A stretch of 64,000 nt of DNA from Sphingomonas sp. (GCF_024508665.1 NZ_JANINP010000002.1:162598-226597), one strand, 5' to 3'. Positions 10,013 to 20,222 are shown, counted from the stretch's first letter. Numbers and translations: made by a program. Notes: a model not told the origin generated them from the letters alone.

Positions 10013-11464
10013 TCAAATGCGGCCGGCGAGAATCGCGGGCTTGCGCGCGGCGAGCTCGACGATCAGCTGGCCGAACAAGGCATTGGCCCAGGCGAACCAG
10101 GAGCGCGTGAACTTTGAGGGGCGATCCTTGTCGAAGGATTCGTGCATGAAGCCGGTGCCGCCGTGCGTCGCCTTCAGCCAGCGCAGGCATCGGATGATCG
10201 TCGCGTCGTCGTCGGCGTTCATCGCGTGAGTGATGATCGACATCGGCCAGATCTGGTCCATACCGACATGCGGGCCGCCGATTCCCTCAGCCGCCTTGCC
10301 CTGGAAGAAATAGGGGTTGCGCGGACTCCAGGCGAGTGCCGCGGTGCGCCTGAACAACGGATCGTCGCGCCTGGCTGCGTCGATCAGGGCAAGGCCCGAC
10401 AGGCTCGGCACATTGGCGTCGTCCATGAATAGCCAATTGCCGAAGCCGTCGATCTCATAGGCCCAGACCCGACCGCCCCGCCCGTCCGGCACCAAGGCAT
10501 GGGCTTTCAACGCGGCCTCGACCTCGGCCGCCAGCGTCTCGCAGTCGCGCGCCGCCACGGCGTCGTTGCGCGCCTGGCGATGGACCATGGCCAGCTTGCG
10601 CAGCGCCGACACGGCGAACAGGTTCGACGGGATCAGGAACGGATAGACGCAGGCGTCGTCCGACGGCCGGAACATCGAGTGGATCAAGCCGATCTTCCGG
10701 GTCGGCGCGCCATAGCCGTCGAGGATCAGCGAGTCGGTCGGCTGCGCCGCGCTGCGCTGGAAATGATAAGGCCCCCGTCCGTCCTTGCGCTGCTGGACGC
10801 GGAAGGTCGCGACCGCCAGCTTCATGGCCCGCGCCCAGCTATCGTCGAACGGTGCCTTGTCGCGCGTCACCGTCCAATAAGCGTGGCTGAGCCGCATCGG
10901 ATAGCAAAGCGAGTCGATCTCCCATTTCCGCTCGGCGACGCCGGGCTTCATGTCGGTCTGGTCCTTTTGCGACCATTCGAGATCGCTCTTGGCGGCCGGG
11001 TCCTTCATGAAGGCATTGGCATAAGGATCGATCAGAATGCAGCGCGCCTGGCGCTGGATCAGGCCATGGAACAAGCGCCGCAACGCCGGGTCGCGCGGCG
11101 CGAGATGGACATAAGGCTGGACCTGCGCCGAACTGTCGCGCAGCCACATCGCGGTGATGTCGCCGGTGATGATGAACGTGTCGGGCTTGCCGTCGACCGT
11201 CCCCGCTTCGACCGTGGTGTCGAGCGTGTTGGGATAGCAATTCTCGAACATCCAGGAGAGCTCGGGGTCGCCGATGGCGGCCTTCACTCGCGCGATCTCG
11301 GACTCGACGGCGGGGCTGGTGAACAGCCGCTTGGCGAGTGGCGGGCGCTTGCTGGCGAAGGACGCGCCACGCGCGGCCATCGGCAATGCCGCGTTGAGCG
11401 CGATGGCGCCGGCTCCGGCCATGATATGGCGTCGATTGGGGGTCAGCGTCTTTCTCCGGGTCAC
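10013..11464 (-). CDS. GH125 family exo-alpha-1,6-mannosidase
   Basis: A 483-residue protein with a twin-arginine-like leader (NRRHIMAGAGAIALNAALP). The family signature TGDITAMWLRDSSAQVQPY is present near residues 100-120, and later blocks (SFDKDRPSKFTRSWFAWANALFG split over the C-terminus) match GH125. Characterised GH125 enzymes are metal-independent inverting alpha-1,6-mannosidases. The GTG start overlaps the stop of the GH92 gene before it (GTGA), indicating translational coupling. Its presence beside GH92 enzymes strongly suggests a branched alpha-mannoside target. Confidence 0.92.
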   Translation of the reverse strand: MTRRKTLTPNRRHIMAGAGAIALNAALPMAARGASFASKRPPLAKRLFTSPAVESEIARVKAAIGDPELSWMFENCYPNTLDTTVEAGTVDGKPDTFIITGDITAMWLRDSSAQVQPYVHLAPRDPALRRLFHGLIQRQARCILIDPYANAFMKDPAAKSDLEWSQKDQTDMKPGVAERKWEIDSLCYPMRLSHAYWTVTRDKAPFDDSWARAMKLAVATFRVQQRKDGRGPYHFQRSAAQPTDSLILDGYGAPTRKIGLIHSMFRPSDDACVYPFLIPSNLFAVSALRKLAMVHRQARNDAVAARDCETLAAEVEAALKAHALVPDGRGGRVWAYEIDGFGNWLFMDDANVPSLSGLALIDAARRDDPLFRRTAALAWSPRNPYFFQGKAAEGIGGPHVGMDQIWPMSIITHAMNADDDATIIRCLRWLKATHGGTGFMHESFDKDRPSKFTRSWFAWANALFGQLIVELAARKPAILAGRI

Positions 11465-13806
11465 TTGGCGGGCGCGCTCATCGAGAAGGGCGCGGCTGCC
11501 TTGGTGCTCGCCCATTGCTTGTTCGGGATCGGCCCCATCACGAACCGCAGCACCCCACCCTGCGCCAGAGCTTCGCGCGTGACATAGGCCATATCGTGCG
11601 GCGCGCCGTTGAGCGTCACCGACTGGATGTAGACATTGTCGGGGCCGTTATTCTCCGCCTCGATCGCCAGCGTTTTCCCGTTCGGCATCGTCAAGGTGAC
11701 TTTCCGGAAGAGCGGGCTGCCGATCGCATATTGGCCGACCGTCGGCGTCACCGGATAGAAACCGAGCGCCGACCAGACGTACCAGGCCGAGGTCTGGCCG
11801 TTATCCTCGTCGCCCGGATAGCCGTCGGGGGCCGCTGAATAGAGCCGCTTCATCACGTCGCGGACGTGATATTGCGCTTTCCACGGCGCGCCGGCCCAAT
11901 CGTAGAGATAGATCATGTGCTGGATCGGCTGATTGCCATGGGCATATTGACCCATGTTGACGATCTGCATTTCGCGCGTTTCGTGGATCACCGTGCCGTA
12001 ATAGCTGTCATCGAAGATCGGCGGCGCGGTGAAGATGCCGTCGAGCCGATCGACGAACTTCTTGTCGCCGCCCATCAGGTCGATCAGGCCCTGCGTGTCC
12101 TGCATCACTGCCCAAGTGTAGTGCAGCGCGTTTCCTTCGGTGAAGGCATCGCCCCATTTGTACGGGTTGAACGGCGTCTCCCACGACCCGTCCTTGTTGC
12201 GCCCGCGCATCCAGCCGGACTGGGGATCGTAGAGCTTGCGGTAATTCTGCGCGCGTTCGGCATAGAGCTTCGCATCGTCGGTCTTGCCGAGCGCCGCAGC
12301 GAAGCGCGACAGAGAGAAATCGGCGGTCGCATATTCCAGCGTCCGCGCGGCATTCTCGTTGATGCCGACATCGTACGGCACGTAGCCGAGCCGGTTGTAA
12401 TATTCGACGCCTTCGCGACCGACCGCGCTGATGACCTCGCCCTTCTTGTCGGTGGGCCGGCCCGCGCTGGTCGTCGCGTTCTTGACCATCGCCTTGTACA
12501 GCGTCTCCGCATCGAACCCGCGCACGCCATTGGCATAAGCGTCGGCGATGATGTTCGCCGAATTGGATCCAATCATCACGTCGCGATAGCCGGGGCTCGC
12601 CCATTCGGGCAGCCAGCCGCCTTCCTTCACCGTGTTGACCAGCCCCTGCATCATCTCGCTGTCGCGCTCGGGATACATCATCGCGAAGAACGGGAAGACC
12701 GCGCGCCACGTGTCCCAGAAGCCGTTGTCGGTGTACAGGAAGCCGGCATGGACCTTGCCGTCATAGGGGCTGTAATGGACCGGCTTTCCCTTGGCATCGA
12801 TCTCGTAGAACATGCGCGGGAATTGCAGCATGCGGTACAGCGCCGAGTAGAAGGTGCGGCGATTGTCGAGGCTGGGATCCTCGACCCGGACGCGTGAGAG
12901 CTCCGCTTCCCATGTCTGCTTCGCCTTGACCTGGGTCTGGTCGAAACCGTCCTTGCCGACTTCCACGTCCAGATTGCGCGCGGCCTGCTCGGGGCTGATG
13001 AACGATGACGCGACCTTGACGCCGATTTGCTCGCCCGCCGCGGTCTTGAAGCTGACCACCGCGCCGACATGGCCGCCCTCGCGCGTTTTCGCGGCGGAGA
13101 GCTGGTAATTGTCGTCCCAGGTGCGGGTGACGGTGAAATCGTGGTCGAATTCGGCGACGAAGTAATTGTGGAAATTGTCGGGCACGCCGCCGCTATTGTT
13201 GCGGACATAGCCGGTGATCCGCCGCTTGACCGGATCGATCGTCACCATAGATCCGCCATCCTGGCCGTCGATCAGGATGTGGGCGTCGTCGCTCTTGGGA
13301 AAGGTGAAGCGGAATTGCGCCGCGCGCGCGGTCGGCGTGACTTCGGCGGTGACGTCGTAATCGGCGAGATAGACCTTGTAGCCATAGGGGCGCGCTTCCT
13401 CTGCCTTGTGGCTGAACCAGCTGGCGCGATCTTCCTGCTGAATCTTGAGCGGACCGGTCTCGGCGAACAAAGCGAGCGCGGCGTAATCGTTCATCCAGGG
13501 ACTGGGCTGATGCGTCTGCTTGATGCCGTTGATCTTCTTCGCGGCATAGGTGTAGCCCCAGCCGCTGCCCATCTTGCCGGTGACGGGCGTCCAGAAATTC
13601 ATCCCCCACGGCACCGCGATCGCCGGATAGGTGTTGCCGTAAGACAGCGCATGATCGCTGTCGGTGCCCATCAGCGGGTTGATCAGGTCGACCAAGGCTG
13701 GCTGCGGTGCCGCGACCGGCTGTGCATAGGCCGGCGCCGCGCTGCCGATGATCGCCGACGACACCAATCCGCCGGCAGTGAGCAGCGTGGCAAAGGTTCT
13801 GATCAC
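11461..13806 (-). CDS. GH92 family exo-alpha-mannosidase (second of three)
   Basis: A 781-residue protein with a Sec signal peptide (IRTFATLLTAGGLVSSAIIG ... AYAQ). The GH92 core is complete: LINPLMGTDSDHALSYGNTYPAIAVPWGMN (two halves), a Trp-rich substrate region, MGQYAHGNQPIQHMIYLY and PGDEDNGQTSAWYVWSALGFYP. The GTG start overlaps the GH43 stop as GTGA, so the two are translationally coupled, and its own stop overlaps the GH125 start. It differs clearly from the other two GH92 proteins, which suggests a different linkage preference rather than a recent duplication. Confidence 0.93.
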   Translation of the reverse strand: MIRTFATLLTAGGLVSSAIIGSAAPAYAQPVAAPQPALVDLINPLMGTDSDHALSYGNTYPAIAVPWGMNFWTPVTGKMGSGWGYTYAAKKINGIKQTHQPSPWMNDYAALALFAETGPLKIQQEDRASWFSHKAEEARPYGYKVYLADYDVTAEVTPTARAAQFRFTFPKSDDAHILIDGQDGGSMVTIDPVKRRITGYVRNNSGGVPDNFHNYFVAEFDHDFTVTRTWDDNYQLSAAKTREGGHVGAVVSFKTAAGEQIGVKVASSFISPEQAARNLDVEVGKDGFDQTQVKAKQTWEAELSRVRVEDPSLDNRRTFYSALYRMLQFPRMFYEIDAKGKPVHYSPYDGKVHAGFLYTDNGFWDTWRAVFPFFAMMYPERDSEMMQGLVNTVKEGGWLPEWASPGYRDVMIGSNSANIIADAYANGVRGFDAETLYKAMVKNATTSAGRPTDKKGEVISAVGREGVEYYNRLGYVPYDVGINENAARTLEYATADFSLSRFAAALGKTDDAKLYAERAQNYRKLYDPQSGWMRGRNKDGSWETPFNPYKWGDAFTEGNALHYTWAVMQDTQGLIDLMGGDKKFVDRLDGIFTAPPIFDDSYYGTVIHETREMQIVNMGQYAHGNQPIQHMIYLYDWAGAPWKAQYHVRDVMKRLYSAAPDGYPGDEDNGQTSAWYVWSALGFYPVTPTVGQYAIGSPLFRKVTLTMPNGKTLAIEAENNGPDNVYIQSVTLNGAPHDMAYVTREALAQGGVLRFVMGPIPNKQWASTKAAAPFSMSAPAK

Positions 13807-14873
13807 GGTCGGCGCTCCTTGTTCATGATGGCCGGCAATGGCCGCGGCGCGATGCCTTCGTTGGTCATGACGACCGGCTGGATGGTCCCATCGGGATTGA
13901 ACGTCATGCGGTCGATCGCGAGCTGGCGGTGACCGCCATTGTCGTCGCCGAGCGGCCGGCGATGATAGACGATGTACCAATCGTCCGTGCCCGGCACGTT
14001 GACCACCGAATGATGCCCCGCGCCACTGGCGATGCGGAAATCCTGCGCGAGGATGGTCCCCCTCGGCTCGAACGGACCGAGCGGGCTTTTGCCGGTCGCG
14101 TAGGCGACGCGGTAATCGGGACCGGTCCAGCCGCCTTCCGACCACATCAGATAATAGATGTCCTTGCGCTTGATCACGAAGGATCCCTCGACATAGCCGG
14201 GCGGAGTGATTTCCTTCCAGGTCGAGCCGTCCGGGTAGGGCTCCACCGACTTGAGGTCGCGGCTCAACCGGACGACGTTACAATGGCCCCAGCCGCCATA
14301 ATAGAGATAGGTCCGGCCATCGTCGTCGCGATAGACGAACGGATCGATCGGCTGCGCACCGTTGTGGAAGGCAGACACCAAAGGATGGCCGATCGCGTCG
14401 CGGAACGGGCCGCCTGGCGTGTCGGATACCGCCAGGCCGATGCCGCCGGTCTCCTTGTCGCTCTGAATGTCGTTGGCGCCGAAGAAGAGGTAATATTTGC
14501 CGTCGCGCTCGATCGCCGATGGTGCCCAGACGGCATAGGCCGCCCATTTTATGCTGGCGACGTCGAGCACGTGCCGGTGCCGCGTCCAATGCACGAGATC
14601 GGGCGAGGAAAAGGCGTCGAAAAACGTCTGCTTGAGATATTCCGGACGGATCTTCGGCTTGGCCCGCTTCGCCCTTTGCAAGGCGGCGAATGGCGGCATC
14701 GGGTCGGGTTTGCCGCTATCGTCCGAATAGGTCGGATAGATCCAATATTGGCCGGCGAAGATCCGGATCTCGGGATCGGCATACCAGCCGGGCACGATCG
14801 GATTGGACGCATGCACGGGGGCCGCCACCGCTAGCGCGAGCCCAGCGGCAAGGCGCATCGCTATCCTTCGCAT
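13803..14873 (-). CDS. GH43 family glycoside hydrolase
   Basis: A 356-residue secreted five-bladed beta-propeller enzyme. A signal peptide (about 1-22, PVHA) precedes PGWYADPEIRIF, whose Asp is the expected general base; QPIDPFVYRDDDG carries the pKa-modulating Asp and YVEGSFVIKRKD the catalytic Glu. GH43 enzymes usually remove arabinose, xylose or galactose residues. In this locus it may clip a side sugar from the mannose-rich glycan. It follows the TonB receptor by 63 bases that contain a strong hairpin, and is coupled to the next GH92 by a GTGA overlap. Confidence 0.9.
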   Translation of the reverse strand: MRRIAMRLAAGLALAVAAPVHASNPIVPGWYADPEIRIFAGQYWIYPTYSDDSGKPDPMPPFAALQRAKRAKPKIRPEYLKQTFFDAFSSPDLVHWTRHRHVLDVASIKWAAYAVWAPSAIERDGKYYLFFGANDIQSDKETGGIGLAVSDTPGGPFRDAIGHPLVSAFHNGAQPIDPFVYRDDDGRTYLYYGGWGHCNVVRLSRDLKSVEPYPDGSTWKEITPPGYVEGSFVIKRKDIYYLMWSEGGWTGPDYRVAYATGKSPLGPFEPRGTILAQDFRIASGAGHHSVVNVPGTDDWYIVYHRRPLGDDNGGHRQLAIDRMTFNPDGTIQPVVMTNEGIAPRPLPAIMNKERRP

Positions 14874-14893
14874 GGCGTCTCGCCCCTTTGGTT

Positions 14894-14924
14894 GGGACGG
14901 CGGCGGAGAGGAAACCGCCGTCCC
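14894..14924 (-). terminator. Intercistronic stem-loop between receptor and GH43
   Basis: A perfect 10-bp stem (GGGACGGCGG / CCGCCGTCCC) with an 11-base loop lies directly after the receptor stop codon and before the GH43 ribosome-binding site. There is no T-run. It may protect the receptor mRNA or partly terminate transcription, so that receptor exceeds enzymes. Confidence 0.5.
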
Positions 14925-14936
14925 GGTTACGATCGA

Positions 14937-17900
14937 TCAGAACTTGTACGCGGCGCCGAGATAGAAGCGGCGGCCGGTATAACGCGATGAATAATAGCGA
15001 GCATTGGTGTCGTTCCCCAGATGCGAGCGCTCCGTCTCCTTGGTGAGGTTGATCACCGCGCCGGTGATCGTGAAGTTGTGGAACACTTCGAACGAGGCGT
15101 TGAGGTCGACCTGCTGATACGGATCGTCATAGACGTTCAGACCCGAGACCAGTCCCTGCACCCGCTCGCCGCGTCGATTGTACGATGCCCGCAACAGCAC
15201 CGGACCCTTTTCGTAGAATATCGACGCATTCCACTGCGTCTTGGCGCTGCCGACCAGCGGCGAGGTGCCGATCTTCTTGCCGTCGAGCGATACGTCGGCG
15301 ACCGACGTGTGATTGTAAGTGAAGTTCACCTGCGCACCGAGCCCGAACGACAGAGTGTGCTGCGCGTAGACTTCGACGCCTTCCGACACGGCGCTCGAGC
15401 CGTTCGCCTGGGTCGAATAGGACTGGACCAGCACGGTCTGCCCCTGCACTTCCTGGTTCAGGTCGAGCACCAGCGGCACGACGAAGTTCTTCACGTCCTT
15501 GCGGAAGGCGGCCACGCCGAGCACCGAACCCGGGTGGAAATACCATTCCGCGCCGATGTCATATGCCCAGGCGGAGAAGGGCGAGAGGTTGAAATTGCCG
15601 CCATCGCCCGACCAGCCGGCCCGTTCGCCGAACTGCGCGCGATCGAACGTATAGGCGTCCGAATGGAAGGTCAGCGAGCGTGCCGAACCGAGGTCGTTAT
15701 AGGCGGGACGAGCCACGACCTTCGAAACCGCGGCACGGACCAGCAGGTTCGGCGTGACGTCCCATGAGATGTTGAAGCTCGGCAGAACGTTCGTATAGCT
15801 CTTCGACTCGCTGTTCGGGCTGTAGACGCGGACTTCGCGCTGGCTCTGCGGAATGACCTGGCAATTGCCGTCCGGGCCGATCGGCCGGTTGGGATCGAAC
15901 GGGCCACCGGGACCGTCGACGCAATAATCATTCTCGAAATACAGCGTATCGGTCGAGGTGCCGGACTGTTTCGTGTTCACGACGCGCACGCCGACGTTGC
16001 CGCGGATCGGTCCCGACTTGAAGTTCAGCTGGGCATAGCCGGCCCAGATCTTCTCCTGGATCCGGTAGAGGTTCTGCGGCTGCGGGACCTTCACGGCGGG
16101 ACCGTAGGTCGAATTGAGGTAGTTGAGGTAGCTGGCCATGTTGATCGCCGGATAGGACGACGCCGTGAACCCGCCGGGGATGTTGGTGATCGGATTGCTG
16201 TAGAAGAAGGACGGCTGCGCCACCGCGCCCTGCGGCGTGTCCTGGAAGCGCAGCAACGTCGCCGGATCGGCATACCAATCCTGCTCGCCGGTCGAGCGCT
16301 GGACGCGGCCGTCACGCCACTTGCCGCCGATCTGGATCGAGCTGATGAAGAAGTCGTCGAACGTGCGCGTCACGTCGATCTGGGCGTAGCGCTGCTCGAT
16401 GCTGCTGTTGGTGTAGCCCGACCCGGTCGACCCCGTATCGACCTGAGCGATACCGGCCAGGAGGTTCTTCTGCACGTCGGGCGAGAAGGTCATACCGAGG
16501 TCGCCGCCACTGAAGTCCCAGCTGCTCAGGAAGTTGCCGTTCTGCGTGACGGTACCGGTCAGGCGAGGCTTCACCGCGACCTTCATCTGCTGCGACGGAC
16601 CGCCGGTCGACTTGGTCTTGCCGACCGCGAACGATACGGCAAGGTGGCCGAGATTCCAGTCGCCGTGCAGGTCGTAGGTGTTCGAGATCTGCTTCTCGCG
16701 CTGATAGATGCCCGAAAGCTGCGGCGTTTCCATCGTACAGATCGGGGTGTTGGCCGAGCAGCCCTGGCCGGCCGGCGGTACCTCGAAGGTCGCCGATTGC
16801 ATGACCGTACCGCTCTTGTCGAACTTCGCCCCGGTGAAGAAGTTGCCATAGCCCCATTCGGGGATCTTCAGGACGTTTTCCTCTTGCGTGCGGTTGAGCT
16901 GGAAGCGGAAATAATTGGCGGTCAGACGCAGATTGTCGAACGGCTTGATGTCGATCGTCGCCTGGATGCCGATGCGCTCGCGCTTGTCGGTGGTGATGTC
17001 CTCGTCGACCGACTGCGGCGCCCAATAGCCGTTATAATGCTGACCCGACCGCGTCGTGGGGGCCTTGTCCTCCGACCAATAAGTGATCGCGTCCTGGTTG
17101 GGGAGCACGTTGCCGTTAACGTCGGTCGCTTGCTTGCCGTTGCGGCCGCCGTCGGTCCACCATTGCCAGCTCTCGGTCGACCCTTCCATCTCGCGGTTGG
17201 TGCGCTTCTGCCAACTACCGCCGACCAACAAGCCGATCGTACCGGATTCGTTGCGCCACGAAATCTGGCCGGTCAGCTGCGGCTCGACCTTTTTGGTGAC
17301 GTCCGCGTCGGTCCCCTCGGCCGAGACGAACCCCGACCAGGGCTTGAGATCGAGCGGACGCCGCGTGCGCAGGATGACGGTGCCGCCGACCCCACCTTCG
17401 TCAAGCCGCGCTTCGGGCGACTTGTACACTTCGACGCTGCCGATCATGCTCGACGGCAGCAGCAGGTAGTTGAACGACCGCGACGGATCGCCGCTATCGG
17501 TACCGGCGATGAAATTGCCGTTGAGCTCGGTCAGCGTCAGGTCGGAATTGAGGCCGCGAATGCTGACCCGCGAGCCCTCGCCGCCGTCGCGCGAAATGAT
17601 GACACCCGGCACGCGCTGGAGCGCGTCGGCGACATTCTTGTCGGGGAATTTGCCGACATCCTCGGCAGTGATGACGTCGATAAAGGCATTGGCCTCGCGC
17701 TTGGTACGAAGACTGGCTTCGATCGATTGGCGGTAACCAGTGATGGTGATCTCACCAGCCGAGCCAGCGGCCTGAGGATCGCTTGCCTGGGGATCAGCGG
17801 GTTGCGCGTTCGCATCGGGCGTGGCGGGCGCGGTCTGCGCCTGCGCGATGCCGGAGAAACCGCCCGAGAAACCGATCGCCGCGCCGGCGGTCAGCATGAG

Positions 17901-17972
17901 ATCGCGAATCAGTCTGGCCCGCGATCGAGTGCACACTGTCCCCTGGCACAGATCGATGTGACGAATGTTCAT
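14937..17972 (-). CDS. TonB-dependent receptor, carbohydrate type
   Basis: A 1011-residue outer-membrane active transporter. It has a signal peptide ending AQAQ at about residue 46, a TonB-box-like stretch (EITITGYRQSIEASL), a plug domain (AEDVGKFPDKNVADALQRVPG, VSIRGLNSDLTLTELNG, SVEVYKSPEARLDEGGVGG) and a beta-barrel ending in aromatic YKF. The plug is the type common in sugar receptors of Xanthomonas, Caulobacter and sphingomonads. A GGAAG site precedes the ATG. It heads the operon with GH43, GH92, GH125, GH92 and ROK kinase, so it probably imports alpha-mannoside oligosaccharides. Confidence 0.93.
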   Translation of the reverse strand: MNIRHIDLCQGTVCTRSRARLIRDLMLTAGAAIGFSGGFSGIAQAQTAPATPDANAQPADPQASDPQAAGSAGEITITGYRQSIEASLRTKREANAFIDVITAEDVGKFPDKNVADALQRVPGVIISRDGGEGSRVSIRGLNSDLTLTELNGNFIAGTDSGDPSRSFNYLLLPSSMIGSVEVYKSPEARLDEGGVGGTVILRTRRPLDLKPWSGFVSAEGTDADVTKKVEPQLTGQISWRNESGTIGLLVGGSWQKRTNREMEGSTESWQWWTDGGRNGKQATDVNGNVLPNQDAITYWSEDKAPTTRSGQHYNGYWAPQSVDEDITTDKRERIGIQATIDIKPFDNLRLTANYFRFQLNRTQEENVLKIPEWGYGNFFTGAKFDKSGTVMQSATFEVPPAGQGCSANTPICTMETPQLSGIYQREKQISNTYDLHGDWNLGHLAVSFAVGKTKSTGGPSQQMKVAVKPRLTGTVTQNGNFLSSWDFSGGDLGMTFSPDVQKNLLAGIAQVDTGSTGSGYTNSSIEQRYAQIDVTRTFDDFFISSIQIGGKWRDGRVQRSTGEQDWYADPATLLRFQDTPQGAVAQPSFFYSNPITNIPGGFTASSYPAINMASYLNYLNSTYGPAVKVPQPQNLYRIQEKIWAGYAQLNFKSGPIRGNVGVRVVNTKQSGTSTDTLYFENDYCVDGPGGPFDPNRPIGPDGNCQVIPQSQREVRVYSPNSESKSYTNVLPSFNISWDVTPNLLVRAAVSKVVARPAYNDLGSARSLTFHSDAYTFDRAQFGERAGWSGDGGNFNLSPFSAWAYDIGAEWYFHPGSVLGVAAFRKDVKNFVVPLVLDLNQEVQGQTVLVQSYSTQANGSSAVSEGVEVYAQHTLSFGLGAQVNFTYNHTSVADVSLDGKKIGTSPLVGSAKTQWNASIFYEKGPVLLRASYNRRGERVQGLVSGLNVYDDPYQQVDLNASFEVFHNFTITGAVINLTKETERSHLGNDTNARYYSSRYTGRRFYLGAAYKF

Positions 17973-18095
17973 ATGGATCTTCCCTCTCCTTGAGCGAGGG
18001 CGTTGGCGCCCTCCGTTTTTCTTTTCGTTCGGCACCGTGGCGCGGCGCGAAGTCCGACTGCCAACCTGGCGTGCCGCAATTCAGAATATAAAAAG

Positions 18096-18114
18096 CAATT
18101 TGTCAATTAAATTG
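18096..18114. promoter_or_regulatory. Candidate operator upstream of the receptor operon
   Basis: The 19-bp dyad CAATTT-GTCAATT-AAATTG lies about 125 bases before the receptor start. It contains TGTCAATTAAATTG, matching two copies in front of the GH92 gene at 22.6 kb. The likely binder is the ROK regulator encoded at 22851-24080. Sequence match is seen; binding is inferred. Confidence 0.55.
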
Positions 18115-18201
18115 TCCGGTGCGATTTTTTCCGCCCGGGCGCAACTCAACCCTCATTATCAGAACCAGATTTTATCGTTTTACTTCAGCGCAATAAGTCG
18201 G

Positions 18202-20142
18202 TTAAGGCAGCTCTCGCAGAGGAGCGGCGATCGTCGACAGCGCTTCGGGCGGCGCCTTGACGCGCGCACGATCATAGGTCAGCAGGCCGTTGATCTCGTC
18301 CTCGACATCGGTCGTCTGCGTATAGACCGAGGCGCTCAGCCCATCCTCGCGCGCGGCACGGATGACGCCCGCCATCTTGCGGCGGAACCGGGCGAGATAA
18401 TCCTCCTCGCCGGTCGCGACCTGATAGCCCCAATTCTTCTTGCCCGGCCGCCAGATATGGCCCGCTATCGGCATGCCGATGCCGCCATATTCGCCGATCA
18501 CGATCGCGCGAGCGGACTGGCGCGCCGGCGTATTGGGTACGTCTTCGTAGGTGTGGATGTCGAACACATCCGAGGCGCCGGGTGCGACGTCGAGCCAACC
18601 GCTATCGGCATCGACCAGCCGGCTGGGGTCCATTCCCTTGACGTATCGAGCCAGGGTGGCGGAATCATACTGTCCCCAACCCTCATTGTTGACCACCCAC
18701 AGCACGATCGAGGGAAAGGCGCGCAGATCGCCGATCATTGCCGCGAGCTCGTTCTGATTCTCGGCCATAGCGTCCGACGAAAGCACCGCCTGGCTTTTGC
18801 TGGTGCCGGTGACGAACTGATCCTCGCCACCGCCCGACGGCATGTCCTGCCAGATCAGCATGCCGAGGTGATCGGCGTCGTAATAGTAACGCGCCGGCTC
18901 GACCTTGATATGCTTGCGCAGCATGTTGAAGCCGGCCTTCTTGAGGAAGACGAGGTCGCTCTTCATCGCTTCTTCGGACGGCGGAGTATAGAGGCCGTCG
19001 GGCCACCAGCCCTGGTCGAGCGTCCCGTTTTGGAAGAGCGGCTTGTTGTTGAGCAGGATCGCCGGCTGACCCGTGACCCGCCCCGGGCCGATCGAGATCT
19101 TGCGCATCGCGAAATAGGTATCGACCGTGTCGCGCGGCGCGCCGGCTACGCGCGCGGCGGCATAGGTCCGATCCTCTCCCGCGGTGAAGCGCGCGTCATA
19201 AGCCTTGCGATCGCGCTCGTCCTGGCCGGCATAGGGATCGGGGACCGTCACCAGCTCGGCCTTGAGGTCGTAGAGATGGGGATCGTCGGGCGACCACAAG
19301 CGCGCATTGGGAATGGCAAGCGTCGCGCGACGATTGGCGCGGATGATCGTCGATGCGATCACCTTGCCGCCCGCGCTCGCGGTCAGCTTTACCGCATCGG
19401 TGTCGTTTGCCCAGCCGCTCAGCGCGACGGCGACATCCACCACGCCCCGATCGATATTGGGCGTCGCCCGAACGTCCTCGATATGGAGTTTCGGCACCGG
19501 CTCGAGCCATACCGTTTGCCAGATCCCGCTGACCGCGGTGTACCAGATGCCAGACGGGTCGAGGATCTGCTTGCCGCGCGGCTGCGTGCCGGCGCTGGTC
19601 GGATCGGCGACTTGCACGACCAGTTCGTTCGCGCCGGGCTTGAGATAGTCGGTGATGTCGAAACCGAACGTGTCGAAGCCGCCCTTGTGCGACCCGACCA
19701 CGGCGCCGTTGACCCAGATCGTCGCGGCAAAATCGACGGCGCCGAAATTGAGCATCACATGCTCGCCGGCCCAGTCCTGCGGCACCGTGAAGCTTCGCCG
19801 ATACCAGATGCGATCGTCGGGCGTGACCTTACGCGCGACCCGAGACAGTTTCGATTCGACCGGATAGGGCACAAGGATCTGCCCATCCATCCGGGTCGGT
19901 TGCGGCGCCGCAGCCTTTGCGATCGCATAATCCCACAGGCCGTTGAGATTGAGCCAGCGCTCCCGCTTCAATTGCGGCCGGGGATAGCTGCGCCAGGCAT
20001 TATCCGGGGTTACCTCCTTGCCCCATTTCGTCATCAGGTCGCTGGTATAGACTCCGTCGCTCGCCGGCACGGTCTGCGCTGCCGCACCGGCGGCGCTCAT
20101 TGCCAGGATCGTCGACGCGATTGCTGCGATCAGCGTGCGCAT
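18202..20142 (-). CDS. GH2 family glycoside hydrolase
   Basis: A 646-residue secreted protein (signal peptide ending GAAAQ, GGAG site before the ATG). It shows the GH2 order: sugar-binding jelly roll (WLNLNGLWDYAI, IWYRRSFTVP, IWVNGAVVGSHKGGFD), Ig-like domain and TIM barrel. The acid/base is Glu487 in VVNNEGWGQ and the nucleophile Glu551 in VIGEYGG. GH2 includes beta-galactosidases, beta-mannosidases and related exo-enzymes; the locus makes beta-mannosidase or beta-galactosidase plausible, but sequence alone does not decide. It follows the GH92 gene on the same strand. Confidence 0.9.
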   Translation of the reverse strand: MRTLIAAIASTILAMSAAGAAAQTVPASDGVYTSDLMTKWGKEVTPDNAWRSYPRPQLKRERWLNLNGLWDYAIAKAAAPQPTRMDGQILVPYPVESKLSRVARKVTPDDRIWYRRSFTVPQDWAGEHVMLNFGAVDFAATIWVNGAVVGSHKGGFDTFGFDITDYLKPGANELVVQVADPTSAGTQPRGKQILDPSGIWYTAVSGIWQTVWLEPVPKLHIEDVRATPNIDRGVVDVAVALSGWANDTDAVKLTASAGGKVIASTIIRANRRATLAIPNARLWSPDDPHLYDLKAELVTVPDPYAGQDERDRKAYDARFTAGEDRTYAAARVAGAPRDTVDTYFAMRKISIGPGRVTGQPAILLNNKPLFQNGTLDQGWWPDGLYTPPSEEAMKSDLVFLKKAGFNMLRKHIKVEPARYYYDADHLGMLIWQDMPSGGGEDQFVTGTSKSQAVLSSDAMAENQNELAAMIGDLRAFPSIVLWVVNNEGWGQYDSATLARYVKGMDPSRLVDADSGWLDVAPGASDVFDIHTYEDVPNTPARQSARAIVIGEYGGIGMPIAGHIWRPGKKNWGYQVATGEEDYLARFRRKMAGVIRAAREDGLSASVYTQTTDVEDEINGLLTYDRARVKAPPEALSTIAAPLRELP

Positions 20143-20185
20143 GGCGTTTCTCCTCGGATGTCGGAGCCGGGTAGCGATCAAAAGT

Positions 20186-20222
20186 GAGCCCAGGGCGCGC
20201 GGGCTGGCGCAGCCCTGGGCTC
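20186..20222 (-). terminator. Strong intercistronic hairpin between GH92 and GH2 genes
   Basis: A perfect 11-bp stem (GAGCCCAGGGC / GCCCTGGGCTC) with a 15-base GC-rich loop, followed in the transcript direction by ACTTTTG. It may be a partial terminator that lowers GH2 expression relative to GH92. Confidence 0.5.

Noticed and set aside
11461..13806. Recent duplication of GH92 genes
   Set aside because: The three GH92 proteins share only family hallmarks and differ strongly in their N-terminal loops and leaders. They are old paralogues, unlike the truly recent Flp pilin pair.
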